From Acidimicrobiales bacterium (lineage in GTDB: Bacteria > Actinomycetota > Acidimicrobiia > Acidimicrobiales > Palsa-688), in contig JASHVH010000223.1 in NCBI GenBank assembly GCA_030039575.1, forward strand, positions 1 to 5,669: DNA of 5,669 nucleotides. Reading direction: 5' to 3'. How positions within the stretch are numbered: position 1 is the first letter of the stretch; every line of letters begins with the position of its first letter. Under the pieces are notes generated by a model. The model saw only the letters and a program-made list of their open reading frames with translations, was not told the origin of the DNA and made no database searches. The position numbers and the translations under genes were made by a program. Shown piece after piece: positions 1-4,917 of the stretch.

Positions 1-262
1 TGGCGTGTGGTGGGTGAACGACCCCGATTGCATCATGGCCCGCCCTCAAATGGAGAGGCGGGACCTCTGGGTTGAATACCTCGCGTTGCTCCAGGGAGTT
101 CGCTTCAGCGGCGACTCTCTCTTAGAACTCGAGGGAGAAGCGCTCGAGATTACCCGACGCCTCCTAGGGGAGGCGTCGAACGCTGACCTCGTCGAAAATA
201 CAGACATCGTACAGATCGACAGGCTAGGGCGAAACCTCCCCAGCAACCCTGCCGGTTGCTGA
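1..262 (+). CDS. 3' end of a GH36-like (clan GH-D) alpha-galactosidase-type glycosidase, truncated by the window edge
   Basis: The reading frame is already open at base 2 and ends at TGA 260-262, giving 86 visible residues. Near the start is W-W-V-N-D-P-D-C-I-M-A-R (visible residues 3-14). This matches the WxNDPDC(L/I)xxR signature near the last strands of the TIM barrel in GH36/melibiase-type alpha-galactosidases. It is followed, as in that family, by a helix, a stretch resembling the family's SDDL segment (here SGDSLLEL) and a helix ending RRLL. The catalytic aspartates of GH36 would lie upstream, outside the window, so activity cannot be judged. Only about 30 residues follow RRLL, so the usual C-terminal beta-sandwich is short or absent. 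The gene points towards, and converges on, the DUF4038 gene. An in-frame GTG at 5 exists, but the motif begins immediately after it, so it is not the true start. The family call rests on motif recognition and the substrate is inferred. Confidence 0.72.
   Translation, partial: GVWWVNDPDCIMARPQMERRDLWVEYLALLQGVRFSGDSLLELEGEALEITRRLLGEASNADLVENTDIVQIDRLGRNLPSNPAGC
155..178. repeat. Perfect 10-bp inverted repeat with 4-base loop inside the GH36-like gene
   Basis: Bases 155-164 (CGACGCCTCC) are exactly complementary to 169-178 (GGAGGCGTCG), with loop TAGG. It lies in the coding region, in the segment encoding the RRLLGEAS helix, about 80 bases before the stop. As RNA it would be a very stable GC-rich hairpin. 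No T-run follows, so it is not a classical intrinsic terminator. Confidence 0.6.
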
Positions 263-330
263 CCCGCCTAGCCCGGACTCACCGTCGGCGCACACTTGAG
301 GTATGCCACCACGACTCGCCTCTCCTCCGT

Positions 331-363
331 GACCGGGGACCTGCAGGTGGGACCAGCCCGGTC
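331..363. terminator. Candidate hairpin terminator between convergent genes
   Basis: GACCGGG (331-337) is exactly complementary to CCCGGTC (357-363), with a 19-base loop that itself contains the perfect palindrome ACCTGCAGGT (339-348). On the plus strand the stem is followed by GTAATTT, a weak U-tract. It lies 68 bases after the GH36-like stop and 61 bases beyond the DUF4038 stop on the other strand, the expected place for a shared terminator. The short U-tract keeps confidence low. The rest of the 263-424 gap shows no other feature. Confidence 0.3.
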
Positions 364-424
364 GTAATTTGAGCCGGCACACTCCTCAAGGCGGCGGACG
401 CGAGGGCGCAACGCCACCCAGCGC

Positions 425-1702
425 TCACCAGAGGCCTAAAAGCAATAAAGCTTCCGAGACGTCGGGGGGTGGGTCAACCACCCAAGTGTTCTCAGCAATG
501 GTCGTGCAAGAGGCGGGCACTTCCTTACCCGCGTTCAAATCAACCACACGCCGCACGGTGACGGTGTCCCTCGCGCGAAGCGTGACGGGACCGCCGTGAG
601 GTAGGTAAACGGCGGCTGTCCGCGCTTCGGGATCGACCCCCACCGAGACGTCGGCCGCTCCCCAGGCTCCGTCGACGACCGTTAAATCTTCTGGCCGAAC
701 GGCGAAACGGCAGATCCCCTCTTGCTCGGCAATCGTCCGGCACATAGCAGCATCGTCTGACCCAGGGAGGAAGAGAGCTTCACGCCAATCGAGAGGCGTG
801 CCTGAGAAGTGCACGCTAGTAAAATCCTCGCCGGTCCGGTGCCATCCCCAGAGACCATGGGCTCCGTAGGCGACGCCGGCGGAAGCGCCTCCGACAACGC
901 TCTCCCAGATGCCACGCCGGACGGTCGTCCGCCCAAACCGGCCCACGCCTCCTCCGATCCGATGCCCCTCGTAGGCCGGTTCCGCGTTCATCACGGGGCG
1001 GTCACCGGCCATGGCCCGGTACCGGGCGGCCAACTCACGGGCCAGGCCGGGCGATTCTCCGTGGTGGCCAGACTGAAATATGAGGGCGTCCGCTAGCTTT
1101 TCCAGCTCCGGAGGCAGCACAGCCGTCGGCGCACTGTGGAAGGCAACGAGGCTGTGTGGCCAGGTCTCGTGCACAGACTCGGCAAAGCGCCGATACGACT
1201 CCACCTCGGTCGAGGCCGTGAACCCGGCGTCCCCACTGACAATAAGTAGGCACTCACCGTCTTGGACGACGTCGGACAGTGTCGAGAGGTACTCCGCTCG
1301 CGCCTCCTCGGGCAAGACGAACCCGGGCGTCCGGGTTGCGCCCCAGGTACCCTCGACGTAGTTGACCCAGAGGAGGACGAGGCCGCAAACGATGCCGGCT
1401 TCACGGGCCATGTCCAACCGCCGCCGGAGGAGCTCAAAAAAACGGCCGTTGAACCGCCAGGCTCTGTTGGTCACCGCATCCTCGTCGAAGGGGGCCAGGT
1501 TCGAGTCTCCAAGCGAGCGGTCGTGCAGGATGGGGAGCACGGACACTAGGGCCGCGTTGAAACCCTGTCTCGACCGCCTCCGCAGGTAAAAGGCCCATTC
1601 GTCCTCGGTGGCGTCGCCCAACGCGCTCCATACCGTGTCCGCCAGGAGAAAGACGCTTTTCCCATCTGTATTGAAACGGCCCTGACTCGAACTCAATGTC
1701 AT
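425..1702 (-). CDS. DUF4038 / GH140-like glycoside hydrolase with C-terminal beta domain
   Basis: This 425-residue protein has the architecture of DUF4038 (PF13204) proteins, whose characterised relatives include the GH140 apiosidase of Bacteroides. The N-terminus carries the family pattern: DGK then L-A-D-T-V-W (residues 20-25), then YLRRRSRQGFN (39-49). Later come a buried strand ending S-G-D (156-158), FHS (188-190), FQSGHHG (209-215), N-A-E-P-A-Y-E-G (239-246) and YGAHGLWGW (279-287). D158 and E241 are the likely catalytic pair by position in the barrel. Residues from about 335 resemble the small PF12904-type beta domain usual at the C-terminus of these proteins. No signal peptide is visible, so it is probably cytoplasmic. 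The start is ATG 1702, preceded by AGAAGGAG with 6 bases of spacing, an excellent ribosome site. It follows the SDR gene by 200 bases and may be transcribed separately. The fold and family are fairly sure; the substrate (apiose, another pentose, or something else) is unknown. Confidence 0.85.
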   Translation of the reverse strand: MTLSSSQGRFNTDGKSVFLLADTVWSALGDATEDEWAFYLRRRSRQGFNAALVSVLPILHDRSLGDSNLAPFDEDAVTNRAWRFNGRFFELLRRRLDMAREAGIVCGLVLLWVNYVEGTWGATRTPGFVLPEEARAEYLSTLSDVVQDGECLLIVSGDAGFTASTEVESYRRFAESVHETWPHSLVAFHSAPTAVLPPELEKLADALIFQSGHHGESPGLARELAARYRAMAGDRPVMNAEPAYEGHRIGGGVGRFGRTTVRRGIWESVVGGASAGVAYGAHGLWGWHRTGEDFTSVHFSGTPLDWREALFLPGSDDAAMCRTIAEQEGICRFAVRPEDLTVVDGAWGAADVSVGVDPEARTAAVYLPHGGPVTLRARDTVTVRRVVDLNAGKEVPASCTTIAENTWVVDPPPDVSEALLLLGLW

Positions 1703-1708
1703 GCGTGG

Positions 1709-1716
1709 CTCCTTCT
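1709..1716 (-). promoter_or_regulatory. Strong ribosome binding site of the DUF4038 gene
   Basis: On the minus strand AGAAGGAG stands 6 bases before ATG 1702. It fixes this ATG as the start and suggests efficient translation, independent of coupling to the distant upstream gene. Confidence 0.7.
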
Positions 1717-1751
1717 GCTCATTATCACTTGTGACCGCGAGTAAGCCGGGC

Positions 1752-1781
1752 CGCCATTGTTAATGTCTGTCCAACATGGCG
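1752..1781. repeat. Inverted repeat in the leader of the DUF4038 gene (distal arm pair)
   Basis: CGCCAT-t-GTT (1752-1761) pairs with AACATGGCG (1773-1781): nine complementary bases with a single bulged T and an 11-base loop. It lies 50-80 bases upstream of the DUF4038 start codon. It could be a regulator binding site or an RNA hairpin in the leader. No T-run follows on either strand. Confidence 0.4.
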
Positions 1782-1789
1782 TTGTCTTG

Positions 1790-1805
1790 CGGGCGCCAGC
1801 GCCCG
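1790..1805. repeat. GC-rich hairpin downstream of the SDR gene
   Basis: CGGGCG (1790-1795) pairs perfectly with CGCCCG (1800-1805) around the loop CCAG. It sits about 100 bases past the SDR stop and about 90 bases before the DUF4038 start on the minus strand. No U-tract follows, so it is at best a pause or a Rho-assisted end. Confidence 0.35.
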
Positions 1806-1815
1806 GGACCTGTTA

Positions 1816-1835
1816 GGTGAAGCGGCGCTATCACC
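1816..1835. repeat. Operator-like imperfect inverted repeat upstream of the DUF4038 gene
   Basis: GGTGA-AGC (1816-1823) pairs with GCT-a-TCACC (1827-1835), with one bulged base and centre GGC. The GTGA...TCAC outer arms around a central AGCG/CGCT core recall LacI-family operators, which often control sugar-utilisation genes. The one-base asymmetry weakens this reading. An RNA hairpin is the alternative. Confidence 0.3.
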
Positions 1836-1875
1836 AGCCTCTTATGAGGGTTTATCAGCTCCGACAACCGGACCG

Positions 1876-1906
1876 ATTAAACGGCCGCCAAGGGTTTGCC
1901 GGTCAA
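1876..1906 (-). promoter_or_regulatory. Possible sigma-70-type promoter for the DUF4038 gene
   Basis: On the minus strand TTGACC (1906-1901) overlaps the SDR stop codon, and TTTAAT (1881-1876) follows after 19 bases. Both boxes match the consensus at five of six positions, but the spacer is two bases longer than ideal. If used, transcription would begin near 1869 and include all three inverted repeats in the leader. This rests on pattern matching alone. Confidence 0.25.
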
Positions 1907-2667
1907 AGTATCGTCTCGCCGCCATCGGCCATGTAGGTAGCGCCAGTAACATACGACGCCTGGTCTGACGCCAGGAAGACGGCCACAGCGGCGACCTCCT
2001 CGGGCCTGCCAGGACGGCCCATCGGCACCCGGCGCAGAACTGTATCGCGGGCTTCATCGTTGTCCATGATGGCCGAAACGAGTGGGGTGTCGGTAAAACC
2101 GGGGACGAGGGTGTTCACCCGGATACCCCGGGCGGCATAGTCGGCGGCCATAACGCGGGCCAGGCCAAAGGAGCCGGCCTTGCTAGTGGAGTAGGCGTGA
2201 AAGCGCGACGCCGTCCCTCGCAGACCGGTTGGCGAGCCCAAGCAGATGACTGCTCCTCCACCCCCTCGCAACAACTCCCTGACGCCGTACTTGCAGGTAA
2301 GGAACATCCCGGTCAGGTTCACGTCGATCGTCAGCTGCCAGGCACCGAGCTCGAGCTCGTCCACGGGGGCGTCTCGTCCAAAGAGCTGTATACCGGCGTT
2401 GGCCACAACTGTGTCGAGCCCGCCGAGCTGGCCGGCGGCCGCCTGGAAAGCGGCAGCGACCTGGGCCTCGACCGAGACATCGACGACGTGCAAGCTCGTT
2501 TTTGGCCCCTCACCTAGGGTGGCTTGGAACTCTCGTAAGGCGCCTTCTTGGCGGTCGAGCAGGGCTACCGCCGCCCCTTCCTCGTGAAAGCGCTTGGCGA
2601 TCGCCTTCCCGATCCCGGACGCAGCACCCGTGACGACCGCGCGCTTACCGACCAACCCGTCCTTCAT
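1903..2667 (-). CDS. Classical SDR-family NAD(P)-dependent dehydrogenase/reductase
   Basis: This 254-residue protein is a full-length classical short-chain dehydrogenase. In numbering from ATG 2667, it has T-G-A-A-S-G-I-G (13-20) for dinucleotide binding and L-L-D-R with D38 at the end of strand beta-2, which favours NAD over NADP. It also has ANAG (89-92), N117 in DVNLTG, S145 in LGSPTG, and the catalytic Y159-S-T-S-K163. The C-terminus has PGFTDTPL, RPEEVA and the usual YVTGATYMADGG. S145 is 14 residues before the tyrosine, one more than typical. An in-frame GTG at 2673 lies inside the AGGAGGTGGG ribosome site, so ATG 2667, 5 bases after AGGAGG, is the start. It follows the GH5-like gene by about 55 bases and is probably co-transcribed. 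Context suggests oxidation of a released sugar or a ketose/polyol conversion, but SDR sequences do not reveal their substrates. Confidence 0.93.
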   Translation of the reverse strand: MKDGLVGKRAVVTGAASGIGKAIAKRFHEEGAAVALLDRQEGALREFQATLGEGPKTSLHVVDVSVEAQVAAAFQAAAGQLGGLDTVVANAGIQLFGRDAPVDELELGAWQLTIDVNLTGMFLTCKYGVRELLRGGGGAVICLGSPTGLRGTASRFHAYSTSKAGSFGLARVMAADYAARGIRVNTLVPGFTDTPLVSAIMDNDEARDTVLRRVPMGRPGRPEEVAAVAVFLASDQASYVTGATYMADGGETIL

Positions 2668-2673
2668 TCCCAC

Positions 2674-2679
2674 CTCCTA
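2674..2679 (-). promoter_or_regulatory. Ribosome binding site that decides the SDR start
   Basis: The hexamer AGGAGG at minus-strand 2679-2674, followed by TGGGA, places the SDR start at ATG 2667 rather than at GTG 2673, which directly abuts the hexamer. The site is also the loop of a small 4-bp hairpin (CCAC/GTGG), which might modulate access. Confidence 0.65.
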
Positions 2680-2722
2680 AGTGGTGCCATATCTCCTCTC
2701 AGTGGCTCAGTCGGCGCCGCAA

Positions 2723-3664
2723 CTACTCGGCCACCAAGGCGTCGAACACCTCACGGTGGAGAGCGTTGAAGTCGGGGTCAGGTATGCCATGAGCAGGCGT
2801 GGCAGGGTCGCCGTACCCGCCCTGGAACATATCGTGGTGGTAGGTGTAGTAGCCGCCGGCAGCCTCGGTGCCCCGCAGGTGAGCCACGTGCTGAACGGCG
2901 GCTGTACCCCCAACGATCCCGCCGAACCTGACCAGCCCGCACCGCGCTGGTTCGTCGTCTATCACCGGCTTCCCGTATGCCTTCACCAGTTTGCTGACCT
3001 GCCGCGGGCCGTCGACCCAGAACTGAGCCGGGGGTTGCCGGACGGTGTGGGGAGTCAAAACGTCCATTAGGCAATTGTGGCGTTCGTCTCCCAGGTCGTC
3101 GGAAAATCCAGGGCTGTTGGTGACGAGCCGGTCGGCATCAACCGACTTGACCAGGTCGTAAAAACGCTCGGTGCTCGCATTGTTCTCGTTCCAAATCTGC
3201 AACAAAACGTTACGATACGGGAGCAAGAGATGACTGACGTTCGTCGCCGCCTTCGCCAAGCAATCGACGGCCAGGTTGGGGTCGCGCTCGTGAGAGAACA
3301 GCGTCACCTCCAGGGCCATCCCCTGGTCTGAGGTTGCCGTAGCAAGTTGGCAAAGCCTGTCAGAGAAATCACGCACGAGTTGGCCGGTGGGCCGGAAGAG
3401 GCTTTGGCCGGGCCCGACATCAGCAAAGCGGTAGGGCTCACTGAAGTCCCACTGGCACCAAACTCGCAAGGCTGTTACACCGTTATCCCAAAACTTCGCA
3501 ACCCAGGCTCGACGCCCGGCGTCGTCGCGGTTGAACGTAGGGTTGAAAAGCGCATTAAAGAAGCTCAGCCCCCGGAAACGAAATGGCATCCCGCCCAGGC
3601 AAAGGAGCGTCCCATTGACCGAAAGAACCGTGTTGGCGGGTTCGAGGACCGAGGCGTGGCTCAC
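2723..3664 (-). CDS. Clan GH-A (GH5-like) TIM-barrel glycoside hydrolase, family uncertain
   Basis: The protein is 313 residues when read from GTG 3664. It opens with a short beta segment, L-S-V-N-G...G-M-P-F-R-F-R-G-L-S-F-F-N (about 14-36), as seen at the N-terminus of GH5-like enzymes. It continues with GVTALRVWCQWDF, a beta strand with conserved Arg. L-Q-I-W-N-E-N-N follows, with E160 as presumed acid/base. V-I-D-D-E-P then supplies E238 as presumed nucleophile. The spacing of the two glutamates (78 residues) suits a retaining clan GH-A enzyme. YYTYHHDMFQGGYGD near the C-terminus is likely the last barrel strand. No signal peptide is visible. An in-frame GTG at 3712 would add 16 residues overlapping the epimerase gene; GTG 3664 makes a GTGA stop-start overlap with that gene and is preferred. 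I cannot place it in a numbered GH family. The substrate is unknown; the neighbours suggest a plant- or microbe-derived oligosaccharide. Confidence 0.82.
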   Translation of the reverse strand: MSHASVLEPANTVLSVNGTLLCLGGMPFRFRGLSFFNALFNPTFNRDDAGRRAWVAKFWDNGVTALRVWCQWDFSEPYRFADVGPGQSLFRPTGQLVRDFSDRLCQLATATSDQGMALEVTLFSHERDPNLAVDCLAKAATNVSHLLLPYRNVLLQIWNENNASTERFYDLVKSVDADRLVTNSPGFSDDLGDERHNCLMDVLTPHTVRQPPAQFWVDGPRQVSKLVKAYGKPVIDDEPARCGLVRFGGIVGGTAAVQHVAHLRGTEAAGGYYTYHHDMFQGGYGDPATPAHGIPDPDFNALHREVFDALVAE

Positions 3665-4689
3665 TCGTCGATCCGAGGGACGGCCGTCTCGCGCTCCCAC
3701 CAGCCAAGGCACCGCTCGTAAGTTGAGGCAAACACGCTACCCTGCTCCTGTTCTCCGTCGCGGAGCCAGGCGTCCCCGAACTCCTTGGCCACTCGCCCAA
3801 AGCCTTCTAAGAGTGTCGTGCTATACCGGAATCCCAGCTCCTCTTTCGCGCGGCTGCAATCGAAGACGTTGTTGTACTGGTAGTTCTCAACCAGCACAAC
3901 CGCGTCCTCTCCGAACACCCGCTGTAGCACCGTGGTAGGTATATTGACGGCCTCCAGCGGGGGCGACCCGAACGCTTCGGCTGCGATCTCCCAGTACCTA
4001 TGCCAAGTGACTACCTCCTCCCCGGCGGCGTTGTAGGCCCGGTTGTAGGCCATCTCGTTACCTATGGCGGCGACAAAGGCCGCCGCCACATCGGGTGCGA
4101 AGCAAGCGCACCAGAGCGAGCTGGCATCACCGTGCAGCACTAACGGCAAGCCGGCCCTCAGCCTGAGCAGGTGGTAGCCACGATGCCCCAGCGGATGGTT
4201 GGGGCCATGGTTTGGCCCTCCGTAAGTCTGCGCCGGCCGGAGGATCGTAAGGGCAAAGGCCCCATCTCGCGCCGCTTTCTCAAGTAGCTCTTCGGAAGCA
4301 ACCTTCCCCACCGCGTAGGGAAAGCTTGGACGAGCTCCCCGGGCGGAGGTCTCAGTTATCGGATAAGGTCCTCGGCCTTTGACGAACACATCGGTCGTGC
4401 TACAAAAGATCACCTGGGGAACTACTCCCCCCACCGCCTGTAGAAGAACCTCTGCGTCACGCTGGCTATAGCCACACATGTCGATCACGCAGTCGAAGCT
4501 TCGGCGGTTGATCTCGTCCCGCACCTGAGCTATCTCGTCCCGGAAGCCCGTGATCCGCTCCACACCTGCGGGGGTGTCCGCCGAGGTCAGTCCGCGGTTG
4601 TAGAGGAGAACCTCATGCCCCGAGGCAACCAGTTGTCGGACGATGGCCGCACTGATCAGTCCCGTGCCTCCAAGGATGAGGATCTTCAC
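3661..4689 (-). CDS. NAD-dependent epimerase/dehydratase (extended SDR)
   Basis: The protein has 342 residues from GTG 4689. It begins at once with the Rossmann motif KILILGGTGLIS, matching GGTGxxG/S of extended SDRs. It then has VIDMCGY and FCSTTDVF (serine/threonine near the active site). The catalytic Y125-A-V-G-K129 (YxxxK) follows, then ILRPAQTYGGPNHG, the conserved RP-YG segment. A substrate-binding C-terminal part includes VFDCSRAKEELGFRY, a segment usual in nucleotide-sugar epimerases. Size and layout fit UDP-sugar epimerases/dehydratases, but related proteins in sugar-catabolic loci act on free sugars or their oxidised forms. An in-frame GTG at 4692 is only 3 bases from the GGGAG-type ribosome site. 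GTG 4689 has about 6 bases of spacing and starts the protein just before the Rossmann fold. The stop overlaps the GTG of the GH5-like gene by 4 bases, so the two are translationally coupled. Substrate and exact reaction are open. Confidence 0.9.
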   Translation of the reverse strand: MKILILGGTGLISAAIVRQLVASGHEVLLYNRGLTSADTPAGVERITGFRDEIAQVRDEINRRSFDCVIDMCGYSQRDAEVLLQAVGGVVPQVIFCSTTDVFVKGRGPYPITETSARGARPSFPYAVGKVASEELLEKAARDGAFALTILRPAQTYGGPNHGPNHPLGHRGYHLLRLRAGLPLVLHGDASSLWCACFAPDVAAAFVAAIGNEMAYNRAYNAAGEEVVTWHRYWEIAAEAFGSPPLEAVNIPTTVLQRVFGEDAVVLVENYQYNNVFDCSRAKEELGFRYSTTLLEGFGRVAKEFGDAWLRDGEQEQGSVFASTYERCLGWWERETAVPRIDE

Positions 4690-4713
4690 CACGCTCTCCC
4701 GGCCATCACCGAT

Positions 4714-4723
4714 GTGAGCTCAC
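4714..4723. promoter_or_regulatory. Perfect 10-bp palindrome upstream of the epimerase gene
   Basis: GTGAGCTCAC is self-complementary and lies 25 bases before GTG 4689, in the 228-base gap after the permease. GTGA...TCAC arms are typical of LacI-family and CRP-type sites in sugar operons, so it may be an operator. No convincing -35/-10 pair was found in 4690-4917 on the minus strand, so the operon may simply continue from the permease. Palindromes of this length arise by chance, so the call is tentative. Confidence 0.25.
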
Positions 4724-4917
4724 GAACGCCGTCCGTCCCGTCCACGCCTCTAATCTTCCTCTCAGACTGCCCGGTATACTGACTCAGCAACAGCTGTCCC
4801 CCAGGGCGCGAGGCTCTTTTCGGCCGGGTTCGCTGGAACGTCTTCACTTTCGGCCACTGGCGTCCCCATCCCCTCGGCAAGCGCGTTGTGAGCACCTCTC
4901 CGCCATCGAACGACGTC

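Noticed and set aside
1093..1437. 114-codon minus-strand frame inside the DUF4038 gene
   Set aside because: It is an out-of-frame shadow of a gene with intact family motifs, rich in Ser/Arg/Pro and with no motif of its own.
1717..1731. GATAAT-like -10 box just before the DUF4038 ribosome site
   Set aside because: No -35 box stands at the right distance, and the transcript start would fall almost on the ribosome site.
1790..1805. GC hairpin as an intrinsic terminator for the SDR operon
   Set aside because: The stem is only 6 bp and is followed by CAAGACAAC on the minus strand, with no U-tract.
3347..3721. 124-codon plus-strand frame, and others such as 3531-3938 and 2681-3070
   Set aside because: They lie antisense to genes with clear family motifs and have basic, low-complexity compositions typical of shadow frames in GC-rich DNA.
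4762..4869. 35-codon minus-strand frame (ATG 4869) in the same gap, in the permease frame, with an Ala/Glu/Val/Pro-rich product
   Set aside because: The composition is more protein-like than the longer frame, but GAGGGG directly abuts the ATG, there is no homology I recognise and the length is easily reached by chance.
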